A stretch of 64,000 nt of DNA from JAGPCK01 sp964535575 (GTDB lineage: Bacteria > Bacteroidota > Bacteroidia > UKL13-3). The translations under genes and the position numbers were made by a program. A model generated the notes under the pieces. That model was not told the origin of the DNA, ran no database searches, and saw only the letters and a program-made list of their open reading frames with translations. The DNA lies in assembly GCA_964535575.1 (NCBI GenBank), contig CAZHTC010000001.1, positions 248,001 to 312,000 of the forward strand, given 5' to 3'. How positions within the stretch are numbered: the first letter of the stretch is position 1; each line of letters opens with the position of its first letter. Positions 6,501 to 15,996 of the stretch are shown here, piece by piece.

Positions 6501-9500
6501 ATGAGTTTAAGTACTACCAGTATTAATCGCCCTGTGCTTGCCACGGTTATGTCCATCCTTATCGTGTTGTTTGGCGTTATCGGTTATTCCTTTTTAGGAG
6601 TTCGCGAATACCCATCCATTGACCCGCCCGTGATTAATGTGCGCACGGCCTACACCGGTGCCAGTGCCGAGGTGATCGAATCCCAGGTAACCGAACCCCT
6701 CGAAAAATCCATTAACGGAATTGCCGGAATCCGTTCCATTTCTTCCGCGAGTAATCTGGGCACTTCACAAATAACCGTTGAGTTTAATCTGGATGCCAAT
6801 TTAGAAGAAGCCGCCAATGATGTGCGGGATAAAGTATCACAGGCGGTTCGTCAGTTGCCGCAAGATATAGATGCGCCTCCTGTAGTATCAAAAGCCGATG
6901 CCAACTCGGATGCCATTATTTCCATGACGGTCCGCAGCAGCACCCGAAATCAACTGCAATTAAATGATTATGCTGAAAACGTATTGCTCGAAAAATTGCA
7001 AACCATTCCGGGAGTAAGCACCATTCAGGTGTGGGGACAAAAACGGTATGCCATGCGCATTTGGATGAACCCCGGCAAATTAGCTTCTTTCGGCCTCACT
7101 CCATTGGATATTAAAGCAGCTCTTGACCGCGAGAATGTGGAATTACCCGGTGGCAAAATTGAAGGAAATAACACGGAACTCACTGTGCGCACTATGGGAA
7201 AATTTGCCACCGAAGAAGATTTCAATAACCTCATCATTCGCTCAGACGGAACACGCACCATAAAACTGCGCGATATAGGTATGGCCATGTTGGGTGCCGA
7301 AAATGAAGAAACCATGCTGAAGGGAAACGGAACTCCCATGATTGGTTTGGGCGTGGTACCTCAACCGGGAGCCAACTACATTGATATTGCCGATGAGTTT
7401 CATAAACGAATGGCAAAAATTGAAAAAGAAAAACCGGATGACATTGAACTGAACATAGCACTCGACAACACCCAATTTATCCGTTCGTCCATCACCGAGG
7501 TGCAGGAAACATTACTCATTGCCTTTTTGCTGGTGGTACTCATAATTTATTTATTCTTCCGCGACTGGCTTATTGCCATTCGACCGCTTATTGATATTCC
7601 TGTTTCACTCATCGGAGCCTTTTTTATTATGTATCTGGCCGGTTTTTCTATAAATGTACTCACTATGCTGGCCATTGTGCTGGCCACCGGTTTGGTGGTG
7701 GATGACGGCATTGTGGTAACCGAAAATATTTTCAAAAAAATTGAAGGTGGTTTATCGGTGCGTGAAGCCGCCATTAAAGGCAGCAATGAAATTTTCTTTG
7801 CGGTTGTGTCCACCTCCATTACACTGGCCATTGTGTTCCTTCCAATCATTTTTTTACAGGGATTTGTAGGACGGTTGTTTCGTGAATTTGGAGTAGTGGT
7901 GGCGGGGGCCGTTTTAATTTCGGCTTTTGTTTCGCTTTCACTTACTCCCATGCTCAATGTGTTGCTTAACCGAAAGCAGCACAAGCATACGCGATTTTAC
8001 GACATGACCGAACCGTTTTTTGTGAAACTGAATATGGCTTACCATCACTCGCTGCAACGGTTTCTTAAAAAACGCTGGCAGGCACTACTCATCATTCTGG
8101 CCTCATTTGGTTTAATTATATTGTTGTTTAACACCATCAAGTCTGAATTATCCCCGTTAGACGACCGAAGTGTATTGCGATTAACAGCATCGGCCCCCGA
8201 AGGTTCATCGTATGAGTACATGGACAATTACATGAGTAAAATGACCGAGTACGCACTTGATTCGATTCAGGAAAAAACAATTATCCTCACCGTAGTGGCT
8301 CCTGGTTTCACCGGAAGTGGCGCAGTGAATACAGGCTTTATGCGGGTGGTGTTAACCGACCCCTCCAACAGAGGCCGCAGCCAGATGGCCATTGCCGAAC
8401 AATTTCAGAAAGGGGTCAGTAAGTTTACCGATGGAAAAGCATTTGTGGTGCAGGATCAAACCATCAGTGCAGGCGGAGGTCCGCGCATTGGATTGCCCGT
8501 TCAGTTTATTCTGCAAAATCAGAACTTTGAAAAACTGCGCGAATTCCTTCCAAAGTTTATGGAAGAAGTAGCCAAACATCCCACCTTTCAGGGAAACGAT
8601 GTAAACCTTAAATTTAATAAACCCGAATTATTTATTACCATTGAACGCGACAAGGCCAAAGCTCTTGGTGTTTCGGTAATGGATGTGGCGCAAACCCTGC
8701 AGTTGGCCTACAGTGGGGTGCGCTATGCCTATTTTAATATGAACGGAAAACAATATCAGGTAATAGGACAAATGGATCGGGAAAACCGTGACGAACCTTT
8801 AGACTTAACATCGCTTTACGTACGCAATACACAGGGAAAACTTATTCAGTTGGACAACGTGGTAAAAGTAAGCGAACAAACAAGTCCGCCACAGCTGTAT
8901 CATTACAACCGTTACAAATCGGCTACCGTATCGGCCGGACTTGCCCCTGGAAAAACCATTGGTGACGGAGTAAAAGCCATGCAGGAGATTGCCACAAAAG
9001 TTCTTGATGATTCTTTTACCACCGACTTAGCAGGCCCTTCGCGCGACTTTACTGAAAGTTCATCCAATACCTCCTTTGCATTTTTACTTGCGTTGGTATT
9101 AATTTATCTGGTGCTGGCTGCGCAATTTGAAAGTTTCACCGACCCGCTCATTATCATGATTACCGTTCCGCTAGCGCTGGCAGGCGCCCTGCTTGCTCTT
9201 TGGTATTTTGATCAAACCTTAAACATTTTTTCACAGATAGGTATTATTATGCTCATAGGGCTGGTAACCAAAAACGGAATTCTGATTGTGGAATTTGCCA
9301 ATCATAAAAAGACTGAAGGACTTTCCAAACGGGATGCCGTGCTTGAAGCGTCCGTACTACGCCTGCGACCTATTCTCATGACAAGTCTCGCAACCATTTT
9401 AGGTGCCCTTCCTATTGCGCTGGCTTTGGGTGCTGCTGCCAACAGCCGCATGCCCATGGGCATTGCCATCATTGGAGGTCTGGCCTTTTCTTCTTTCTTC

Positions 9501-9575
9501 ACCCTGTATGTGGTACCCGCCATGTACACTTATTTATCACGTACTAAAAAACAGAAAGGAAACCATCACGCATGA
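6501..9575 (+). CDS. RND efflux pump, HAE1-type inner-membrane subunit
   Basis: With 1024 residues it has the full length for AcrB/MexB-like pumps. It starts MSLSTTSINRPVLATVMSI, the usual TM1 entry. TM4 carries the proton-relay pair in LATGLVVDDGIVVTENIF, and TM10 carries the partner Lys in MLIGLVTKNGILIVEFAN. Two large periplasmic loops (about 35-335 and 555-865) are present, with twelve membrane segments in two halves (LLIAFLLVVLIIYLFF; FAFLLALVLIYLVLAAQFES). It exchanges protons for drugs or other amphiphiles. The gene follows the four-helix-bundle gene and overlaps the TolC-type gene by 4 bases. The substrate cannot be told from the sequence. Confidence 0.97.
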   Translation: MSLSTTSINRPVLATVMSILIVLFGVIGYSFLGVREYPSIDPPVINVRTAYTGASAEVIESQVTEPLEKSINGIAGIRSISSASNLGTSQITVEFNLDANLEEAANDVRDKVSQAVRQLPQDIDAPPVVSKADANSDAIISMTVRSSTRNQLQLNDYAENVLLEKLQTIPGVSTIQVWGQKRYAMRIWMNPGKLASFGLTPLDIKAALDRENVELPGGKIEGNNTELTVRTMGKFATEEDFNNLIIRSDGTRTIKLRDIGMAMLGAENEETMLKGNGTPMIGLGVVPQPGANYIDIADEFHKRMAKIEKEKPDDIELNIALDNTQFIRSSITEVQETLLIAFLLVVLIIYLFFRDWLIAIRPLIDIPVSLIGAFFIMYLAGFSINVLTMLAIVLATGLVVDDGIVVTENIFKKIEGGLSVREAAIKGSNEIFFAVVSTSITLAIVFLPIIFLQGFVGRLFREFGVVVAGAVLISAFVSLSLTPMLNVLLNRKQHKHTRFYDMTEPFFVKLNMAYHHSLQRFLKKRWQALLIILASFGLIILLFNTIKSELSPLDDRSVLRLTASAPEGSSYEYMDNYMSKMTEYALDSIQEKTIILTVVAPGFTGSGAVNTGFMRVVLTDPSNRGRSQMAIAEQFQKGVSKFTDGKAFVVQDQTISAGGGPRIGLPVQFILQNQNFEKLREFLPKFMEEVAKHPTFQGNDVNLKFNKPELFITIERDKAKALGVSVMDVAQTLQLAYSGVRYAYFNMNGKQYQVIGQMDRENRDEPLDLTSLYVRNTQGKLIQLDNVVKVSEQTSPPQLYHYNRYKSATVSAGLAPGKTIGDGVKAMQEIATKVLDDSFTTDLAGPSRDFTESSSNTSFAFLLALVLIYLVLAAQFESFTDPLIIMITVPLALAGALLALWYFDQTLNIFSQIGIIMLIGLVTKNGILIVEFANHKKTEGLSKRDAVLEASVLRLRPILMTSLATILGALPIALALGAAANSRMPMGIAIIGGLAFSSFFTLYVVPAMYTYLSRTKKQKGNHHA

Positions 9576-10876
9576 AACGGATAGTGATTCTTTTTCTTGG
9601 TTTGTGTAGTTTTAAAAGCTACTCCCAATCGCTGCTCACACTGGATGAAGCGGTGAAACTTACCCTGCAGAATAATTTTGATATTCAACTGGCTCGAAAC
9701 AGCACCGATATCGCAAAAGCCAATAATACTCCTGGAAATGCAGGTATGCTGCCCACCCTTAATGCCACTGCCGGAACAGGAGGAAGCAATACGAATATAA
9801 ACCAGAATCTGGCCGATGGAAGAACCATTAACCGGAGTGGGGTTCCATCAAGTACATTAAACGGAGGAGCTACCCTCAACTGGACTTTGTTTGACGGAAT
9901 GGGTATGTTTATTAACCGCACCCGGTTAAAACAAATGCAGGAAACAGGCGAACAGAATTACCGCCTGCAGGTAGAAAACACCCTTTATCAGGTAATGACA
10001 CAATATTACCAATTGGTGAAACTTCAATACCTGGTAAAAGTAAATCAAAGCAACCTCAACGTATCGGCCGAACGGTTGCGATTGGCCGAAAACCGTTACC
10101 AGGCCGGAACAGGTTCGAAACTCGATTACCTGCAGAATAAAGTGGATTATAACAACGACCGCTCGGCTTTGCTCACACAGGAATATGGGTTGGATGCTGC
10201 CAAAATGCAGTTGAATGTACTGATGGCCCGCGATGCAGCCGTAACTTTTAATGTAACCGATTCCATTACCTCTGAGCTGATGCCCGACTACGGCATGCTG
10301 CAAAAAGATCTGGCAGCAAAAAACAGCACCTTAAAACTGATGGAGCTCAATAAAAATATGGCTGCACTGGATATAAAAAGTATCCGGGCTCAGCAACTTC
10401 CCAAACTCAGTTTGAATGCAGGCTATAATTACAACCGCTCAAAAACCACAGCCGGTTTTATGCTGCTCAATCAAAATCAGGGAGCGGTGTATGGTGTAAA
10501 TGCTACCGTACCCTTGTTTAACGGTTTTAATCTGAACAGGCAATACCGCGAAGCGCAATTGTTATGGAAAGGCTCCGAACTTCAATACCAAAAACAACAG
10601 TTGCAATTAAACAGCGAGTTGAGCACCGTGTATTTACGTTATAAACGCTACAAAGAACTGCTGTTGCTGCAACAGGAAAACATTGAAGTGGCCCGGCAAA
10701 CAACAGCCATTGCACTTGAAAAATACCGCACCGGCAGCAGCACCCTGCTCGATGTAAAAAATGCCCAGCAAAATTTACTTAATGCCGAGAATAACTACAT
10801 TTCGGTGCTATACGAAGTAAAAATAGCCGAACTGGATTTAATGAAACTAAGTGGGAACATGATAAAGGGGAATTAA
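9572..10876 (+). CDS. TolC-family outer-membrane efflux channel
   Basis: The 434-residue protein has a signal peptide (MKRIVILFLGLCSFKSYSQ) and two OEP repeats. Each consists of long helices and short beta strands (LTLDEAVKLTLQNNFDIQLA; LRLAENRYQAGTGSKLDYLQ; then ALEKYRTGSSTLLDVKNAQ). The two copies of the RY..G.....D motif are typical of TolC-like trimers. It completes the tripartite pump; its ATG overlaps the pump stop (ATGA), indicating coupled translation. It is the last gene of the MarR operon and converges on the XRE gene, 45 bases away. No obvious terminator hairpin was seen in that gap. Confidence 0.95.
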   Translation: MKRIVILFLGLCSFKSYSQSLLTLDEAVKLTLQNNFDIQLARNSTDIAKANNTPGNAGMLPTLNATAGTGGSNTNINQNLADGRTINRSGVPSSTLNGGATLNWTLFDGMGMFINRTRLKQMQETGEQNYRLQVENTLYQVMTQYYQLVKLQYLVKVNQSNLNVSAERLRLAENRYQAGTGSKLDYLQNKVDYNNDRSALLTQEYGLDAAKMQLNVLMARDAAVTFNVTDSITSELMPDYGMLQKDLAAKNSTLKLMELNKNMAALDIKSIRAQQLPKLSLNAGYNYNRSKTTAGFMLLNQNQGAVYGVNATVPLFNGFNLNRQYREAQLLWKGSELQYQKQQLQLNSELSTVYLRYKRYKELLLLQQENIEVARQTTAIALEKYRTGSSTLLDVKNAQQNLLNAENNYISVLYEVKIAELDLMKLSGNMIKGN

Positions 10877-10921
10877 CTATATTTAAACCCTGTTAAACTT
10901 CCACTTTGTTAGTTTAAATTA

Positions 10922-11278
10922 TTATTCATTAAGTAGCCGTTGCACCAGCTCCTTTTTTACTCGTTCATCTAAGTTTTCAGAATTAAGAATTTCAATCAAT
11001 ATGCTTCTCACCTGCTGCAATTCTCCCGATGAATTGGTGAACACCCCTTTTAGATCTGACATTAAAAGTAAAATGTATATACTAATATCGAGTATGGAGC
11101 AAATTTTTAAGAGAAAAGTGAGTTTAATCTCTACCCTACCACTCTCTAATCTGTGAATATTTGATTGATCAACTCCTGCCTTTAAAGCAAGATACTCCTG
11201 CGAGTAACCCCGGGTTTCCCGCATCGTACGTATGTTTTTACCTATTAAAATATTCAGTTCAGTGCTTTCGGCTTTCAT
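10922..11278 (-). CDS. XRE-family helix-turn-helix regulator
   Basis: The protein has 118 residues. Residues about 10-68 form an HTH_3 domain (LIGKNIRTMRETRGYSQEYL, ALKAGVDQSNIHRLESGRVE, LLKICSILDISIYIL). The C-terminal 45 residues are hydrophilic and helical and may serve dimerisation. It is divergently placed from the fibre-like gene at 11400 with a 121-base AT-rich gap, so it may control that accessory locus. No phage or toxin partner is adjacent. The family is sure; the target is inferred only from position. Confidence 0.92.
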   Translation of the reverse strand: MKAESTELNILIGKNIRTMRETRGYSQEYLALKAGVDQSNIHRLESGRVEIKLTFLLKICSILDISIYILLLMSDLKGVFTNSSGELQQVRSILIEILNSENLDERVKKELVQRLLNE

Positions 11279-11319
11279 AAAAATAAAATTAGGTCAATTT
11301 TAACTAAATAAGTTTAATT

Positions 11320-11334
11320 ATGCGTTTTTCGCAT
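11320..11334. promoter_or_regulatory. Inverted repeat in XRE/fibre-gene divergent gap
   Basis: ATGCG-TTTTT-CGCAT has perfect 5-base arms around a 5-base spacer. It lies about midway between the XRE start and the fibre-like gene. XRE proteins usually bind short dyads, so this is a possible operator, but the arms are short and only one copy is seen. Confidence 0.22.
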
Positions 11335-11399
11335 TCTTTTTTCCTTGCTTATCTCCATTTTTCACGGGAATTTTGGTTTATTATTAAACCTAGAATAAT

Positions 11400-12365
11400 A
11401 TGAAAACATTAAAACCCTTTGTAATCTTTAGTCTTTTGTTATTCGGCAATTCGTTTAACTCATCAGCACAATTAAGCGGTACAACCCCAAATCCGCTATT
11501 TACCCTGAGTCAGGATTTAGGCATTGGAACCAGCACTCCCGCAGCTCAGGTTGAAATTGCCACCACCAATGCAGGTGGCACCACCGGCCTTTTACTTTCA
11601 CGGGCTACTTTTAACTCTATTAACCCGCAACCCTTTTTAGAAGTGATAAGGGGAACAGCCACCAAATTTATTTTGGATGATAAGGGTTTTGTGGGTATCA
11701 ATAATGCGAGCCCACTTGCTTTGCTCGATGTAAAATCGGGAACCACTTCTAATACCAAAATTGCCATTTTTGGCACCACTGCCCAAAGCGGTCAGGGTTC
11801 AAGGCAAATGTTCTTTGTAAACTACCTGGGTAACCAGGCTTTTTCAGATATGAGTAAATCGGGCGACAACGGTATTTTCTGGAGTGACGGACAGCAAAGC
11901 AGCACCTGTTATGACGAGAATAACAACCCCTACACTTGTTATGAGAACAATCTCGGGGGTTTTGTGCTTGCACCCTTTAATACCCAGAATAATATTGCCA
12001 AAGGGCTGCGCATTGACGGACTTGGAAATGTAGGTATCGGCATCCACTCACCGGCTGAAAAACTGGAGGTAGCAGGTAATATACGCTGCACTAAAATTAT
12101 TGTGAATGCGCAGTGGTGGGATAAAGTATTTGCCAGCGATTATAAACTGATGAATTTGCACCAACTAGAGCAATACATTATTACCAATAAACACCTGCCC
12201 GATATGCCCACCGATGCCGAAGTGCAGCAAAACGGGGTGAGCGTGGGCGATGTAGAGGCTATTTTACTTAAAAAGGTAGAAGAACTCACCCTTTATATTA
12301 TTGAGCTTAACAAAAAGTTGGAAGCTCAGCAAAAACAAATTGATCTGCTCAATAATAAACAATAA
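11400..12365 (+). CDS. Secreted fibre-like protein with tail-fibre repeats
   Basis: This 321-residue protein has a signal peptide (MKTLKPFVIFSLLLFGNSF...SAQ). It carries three short repeats of the kind DLGIGTSTPAAQVEI, FVGINNASPLALLDV and NVGIGIHSPAEKLEVAGNI, which in phage tail fibres and related bacterial surface proteins form trimeric beta helices. Near the end, YKLMNLHQLEQYIITNKHLP and VEAILLKKVEELTLYIIELN resemble the C-terminal segment seen in many Bacteroidota proteins of this type, ending in a coiled coil (KKLEAQQKQIDLLNNKQ). No T9SS signal is visible. The last residues AQQKQIDLL recur in a remnant at 15904-15963. It is probably a secreted or surface structural protein; the role is unknown. 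Confidence 0.85.
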   Translation: MKTLKPFVIFSLLLFGNSFNSSAQLSGTTPNPLFTLSQDLGIGTSTPAAQVEIATTNAGGTTGLLLSRATFNSINPQPFLEVIRGTATKFILDDKGFVGINNASPLALLDVKSGTTSNTKIAIFGTTAQSGQGSRQMFFVNYLGNQAFSDMSKSGDNGIFWSDGQQSSTCYDENNNPYTCYENNLGGFVLAPFNTQNNIAKGLRIDGLGNVGIGIHSPAEKLEVAGNIRCTKIIVNAQWWDKVFASDYKLMNLHQLEQYIITNKHLPDMPTDAEVQQNGVSVGDVEAILLKKVEELTLYIIELNKKLEAQQKQIDLLNNKQ

Positions 12366-12375
12366 ATTTGATTTG

Positions 12376-13158
12376 ATGAAAAGCTGGCTTACTCCTTTAT
12401 GTTTGATTACTGCAACGGTGTGTACACTCTTATTCACCAATAGCTGCAGGCATTGCGATGATCCAACAAACCCCGATTGCGGAAATTATAACCCTTGTTA
12501 TGGGGTGGATGGAAAAGCGGATTTTGATTGCTCGGAGTATTTTGATGAAAACACCGACCTGCTGGTAAAATGTGATACCCTTATCGCAAGTTCGACTCTA
12601 TCTTGGTTTGGCTCTAATCGTGAATACCTGAGTTATCAGTGGAAGGTAGGAAGCGATACCAATATACGCTATGGGAAATCGTTCCTCATTCAGTTTACCA
12701 AGCCTTTTGGTACCATTCCCGTTACATTAATCGGTACCCGTAAACCCCGGCCCGAATGCCTGCCCGGAGATGATGGGGTGGACACTTTTACCAAAGCCAT
12801 TACCATAGTTGACGAAAAAGCCTCTCCTTTGTTTGGGAAATTTAAAGGCGCACTTACCCATAACCCAACCGACACATTTACAATTACCATTACTGCCAAT
12901 CATGGTATATCGCAAATAGGTCCTTTCCCGGCTATTTTCAACCTGATACATAATTGTGATGTAATATTACCGATTGGTATTGGCTACAAGCAAATAAGTG
13001 CTTTTAACGAACAGTATTCTCCTTCAGGCACATGTTATTATGCGACTAAGATAAGGGGAAGGCTAGATTCAAGTAACCAGTTAATTACTATCACTTATAC
13101 AGCGTATAAGAGCAAGGAACATCTTACTGAAACGTTCATTGGCAGGCGTATTCCATAA
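12376..13158 (+). CDS. Lipoprotein A of a three-member paralog family, PKD-like
   Basis: From ATG 12376 the product has 260 residues with a lipoprotein signal (MKSWLTPLCLITATVCTLLF, lipobox LFTNSC). The mature part is Cys-rich at first (CRHCDDPTNPDC, NYNPCYGV, FDCSEYF). It then has a beta region (YQWKVGSDTN, RYGKSFLIQFTKPFG, PVTLIGTRKPRPEC) that looks PKD-like, the signature PGDDGVDTFTK, and a second beta domain (FGKFKGALTHNPTDTF...). The mature part and the bases just after the stop are nearly identical to those of the copy at 16760-17527, while the signal peptides differ. An in-frame extension upstream to 12301 overlaps the fibre gene and is not needed. It is an exported lipoprotein of unknown function. 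Confidence 0.87.
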   Translation: MKSWLTPLCLITATVCTLLFTNSCRHCDDPTNPDCGNYNPCYGVDGKADFDCSEYFDENTDLLVKCDTLIASSTLSWFGSNREYLSYQWKVGSDTNIRYGKSFLIQFTKPFGTIPVTLIGTRKPRPECLPGDDGVDTFTKAITIVDEKASPLFGKFKGALTHNPTDTFTITITANHGISQIGPFPAIFNLIHNCDVILPIGIGYKQISAFNEQYSPSGTCYYATKIRGRLDSSNQLITITYTAYKSKEHLTETFIGRRIP

Positions 13159-13180
13159 AATCAAAAATCTTTTTAAACAC

Positions 13181-15838
13181 ATGACAAAACATTTATATCT
13201 CACAATATGGGTATGTTGCTGCTCAATAGCAGCACAGGCTCAAAACACCACTTGCCCGGAACAGGGCATCAGAACCAACCCCGATAACCCTTTTGAAACT
13301 CGGACAGAACCGACTGACGCAAACGGAACAGTGATTTTTTTAAATAATGGGAAATTTGACTGGCGCACGAATCCTTATACCTGGATGCATACGGTAAACG
13401 GGATAACATTGACCCAACAAATAATCTCTCCATATATACAACCCGGTAACCCGAATACAATTGGATATATTGACAATATTCCTGCAGATAACAAACCTGA
13501 AGACGGATGGGAACTGGTGAAATACGATTTCGGACTTTCTTTAACAGGTGCACTCATACAAACGGATCACCCCAGATTCATTTTATATAACCGCTATACA
13601 GGTATACTTCGCATTTTTATATACTACAATTGTCCGATAACAAAAGAAGATTATCAGACTGGAAGGATACGTTTGTCCTATCATAGAAATGAGCCAGGGC
13701 GTTATCAATCTGCATTACTCACTTATGTTGAAAAGGAAGCTGTGCCTTTAGATGATTTTTCCAAACGTCTTGGGTATGCTAATATTAATGAAATCAACAG
13801 CACCACAGGTCAATGGTTGGTGGCAGATTTTCCGATGGCATACGATCCTTGCACCTGCCTCAACGAATATGAACTACTTAATATTACCCTTGAATTGGTA
13901 TTACAATCAACAGTTACATTAACTGGTAGAATTGCCACAACTGACAACCTGGTAGTTAACAATAAGGCAAAAAGCGGAGGGTTTCCAAATCAATACAAAA
14001 TTGAAATGAACTCTAAAATTGTTAATGCAGGGAATACTGCTATTGAAGTTATTTCACAAGGACAAAAAACTTTTAAAACATACGGAGATTTTTTAACCAA
14101 CCTGAATACATTGCTTAATGGTGAGAAACCTTCCAAAAAAAAGGATAGCATGCAATTAGCGATTAATAATTTTAGTAGTTTTTTTGGACTAAATCCAGAA
14201 ATAAATGCTGCTGTTGGACTCATTAATTTCTTTATTGGAGGGGGCAAAGCAACAAGTCCAGCCAATGGTACACCAACCAGTTTTGATGCAGATGTTGATA
14301 TTAGCGGCATAATTGAAACAGATTTTAATGCTACCCATCAATATCTGGTGGTTCCCGGTTCCATTCCAAAGCCAGGAACCTCTATCGAGTACTACCCCAT
14401 GTACAATGAAGTACTTGGGATATTTAACCTGCTTGAAACTCCCGAACTCGAATTTGTAGATTATGAATGCAACAATTGGCTTTCTTGCTCAGGCAGCTAT
14501 TCATCTCCCGGTGCTGTACGACATTTTAAGGTAACCAAACCCATTCAGTACGCGGTGAACCCGGCTGCCCATCTGGAAATTGAAAAATTTGATGCCACCT
14601 TCACCATTACCTACGATGCCGAAGATATATCCGCATTAGCTTTACCTGTACAAGACTATTTTAATGCTCCGGCACTTTCCCCAATTATGCATATCAGACC
14701 TAATCTGTATATGTCCTACCATGTATTTCCCCGGCCCTTTGAGGAGTATGGAAATTATACGAATTTAACATATGAAGAACGCTTAAATCGGATTGGTATG
14801 GGCATTGAAACCTGGGACAATAATTATCCCAATAGTGGCCAAGCAGTACTCAATACCACTTGGTTGCCAGTGGGTGCTATCCAAGATCAATCTTTTATGT
14901 TATATAGGGATGCCTATTACGGAGGGTCTCCTGTTCAATTATGTTATGATGGATTTGGTCGCATTCCAGACCCCATTATCCGACTAAAGGTACACATCAC
15001 TTTTAAACGAACCGACAACCCCAATGCCCAGAAAGTGGTATTTGTGGCGAGTTTTAAAGTAAAATTCAAACAACATCCGGTTATGGTTACTAACCCTGGG
15101 ACGTTTGTTTTTTACCCCGAAGTAAACATAGTAAATCCGGAAGATCCTTCCCAAATTATTGGCTCCGCGCCTAATCCTGGCCCTACTTACTTTACCTCAG
15201 TGAACAATCTGGTACCCTCTGGTATGGAATATCTTAATTTTTACCGCATCCCGGTTGACCTCGAACTAGAGAACACCAGCGTAGGTCCCGGTACTGTGCA
15301 GGCTATTAACACCATCAAGATTGGCAACAATGTTACCATTGCACCGGGCACTATTTTTAATGCAAGCAAACAAATTACAGTAGAGCCCACAAACAATGTT
15401 GATCCCACCGTGGTAATGCAACTTCAATACCCCACTGCTAATGCTGCATTAAACCCTGAAAGTATTAAAACCACCGATTTTTCATCCATTTGCAATAACC
15501 TGAGCAAATACAACCCCATTGTTCCGGAGGGAGAAATGGCTCCACCAATGCCTGATGGGAAAGCGAACCCGATTATTCAACCAAATGACTTTATCATATA
15601 CCCGAACCCCGCAAGCCTGCAGGCAAAAATTGTTTACAATATTGCTAATGATGCAAATGCCAGAATTACCGTAATGGATGCTATGGGCAAAGAAGTGATA
15701 TCAGTTGTGAACGGTTTTCACGCACAGGGGCAATACACTCAAAGCTTAGACGCTTCGCAACTCCCTCCGGGTATTTACTTCTGTCGGTTAGAACGCAACG
15801 GAGAGGTTTCCATTAAGAAGTTTACCATTATAAAATAA
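13181..15838 (+). CDS. Large secreted protein with T9SS type A sorting domain, unknown function
   Basis: From ATG 13181 the product has 885 residues with signal peptide MTKHLYLTIWVCCCSIAAQA. Residues about 800-885 form a type A T9SS C-terminal domain: FIIYPNPASLQAKIVYNI, ITVMDAMGKEVISVV, GIYFCRLERNGEVSIKKF. The body is rich in beta strands and Tyr/Asn/Pro, with Cys pairs (CTCLNEYELL; CNNWLSCSG) and no domain I recognise. It contains STVTLTGRIATTDNLVVNN and SVGPGTVQAINTIKIGNNV, which read like sections also used in Bacteroidota surface proteins that describe their own architecture. It lies 22 bases after lipoprotein A and ends at a strong terminator. Secretion to the surface is well supported; the function is unknown. 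Confidence 0.88.
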   Translation: MTKHLYLTIWVCCCSIAAQAQNTTCPEQGIRTNPDNPFETRTEPTDANGTVIFLNNGKFDWRTNPYTWMHTVNGITLTQQIISPYIQPGNPNTIGYIDNIPADNKPEDGWELVKYDFGLSLTGALIQTDHPRFILYNRYTGILRIFIYYNCPITKEDYQTGRIRLSYHRNEPGRYQSALLTYVEKEAVPLDDFSKRLGYANINEINSTTGQWLVADFPMAYDPCTCLNEYELLNITLELVLQSTVTLTGRIATTDNLVVNNKAKSGGFPNQYKIEMNSKIVNAGNTAIEVISQGQKTFKTYGDFLTNLNTLLNGEKPSKKKDSMQLAINNFSSFFGLNPEINAAVGLINFFIGGGKATSPANGTPTSFDADVDISGIIETDFNATHQYLVVPGSIPKPGTSIEYYPMYNEVLGIFNLLETPELEFVDYECNNWLSCSGSYSSPGAVRHFKVTKPIQYAVNPAAHLEIEKFDATFTITYDAEDISALALPVQDYFNAPALSPIMHIRPNLYMSYHVFPRPFEEYGNYTNLTYEERLNRIGMGIETWDNNYPNSGQAVLNTTWLPVGAIQDQSFMLYRDAYYGGSPVQLCYDGFGRIPDPIIRLKVHITFKRTDNPNAQKVVFVASFKVKFKQHPVMVTNPGTFVFYPEVNIVNPEDPSQIIGSAPNPGPTYFTSVNNLVPSGMEYLNFYRIPVDLELENTSVGPGTVQAINTIKIGNNVTIAPGTIFNASKQITVEPTNNVDPTVVMQLQYPTANAALNPESIKTTDFSSICNNLSKYNPIVPEGEMAPPMPDGKANPIIQPNDFIIYPNPASLQAKIVYNIANDANARITVMDAMGKEVISVVNGFHAQGQYTQSLDASQLPPGIYFCRLERNGEVSIKKFTIIK

Positions 15839-15854
15839 GTTTAGTTTAGCTCCC

Positions 15855-15888
15855 AAAGAGGTCACCTTCGGGTGACTTCTTTGTTTTT
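15855..15888 (+). terminator. Intrinsic terminator after the T9SS cargo gene
   Basis: AAAGAGGTCACC at 15855-15866 and GGTGACTTCTTT at 15871-15882 form a 12-base stem with one mismatch around a TTCG tetraloop. The stem is followed by GTTTTT. It lies 16 bases after the stop at 15838. Confidence 0.85.
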
Positions 15889-15903
15889 ACCTAAAATACC
15901 CGA

Positions 15904-15963
15904 ATGAAAATATCAAATTTTATAAAGGCTCAGCAAAAACAAATTGATTTACTCAGCAATTGA
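15904..15963 (+). pseudogene. Remnant of a second fibre-like gene (3' end only)
   Basis: The 19-codon frame encodes MKISNFIKAQQKQIDLLSN. Its second half, AQQKQIDLL, matches the last residues of the fibre-like protein (AQQKQIDLLNNKQ), and the DNA GCTCAGCAAAAACAAATTGA is the same in both places. The full fibre gene ends just before lipoprotein A; this remnant ends 33 bases before lipoprotein B. The layout suggests that a block made of the fibre-gene end plus a lipoprotein gene was once duplicated and the fibre copy lost. A translated peptide is unlikely but cannot be excluded. Confidence 0.55.
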
Positions 15964-15996
15964 TGGTAAATTTGAGATATACCTACCGTTTTTTGT

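Noticed and set aside
10922..11278. XRE gene as antitoxin or phage repressor
   Set aside because: No toxin-like small gene or phage gene lies beside it; ordinary chromosomal HTH regulator is simpler.
12301..12375. Extension of lipoprotein A upstream to 12301
   Set aside because: It overlaps the fibre gene and would bury the lipoprotein signal; ATG 12376 gives a proper signal peptide.
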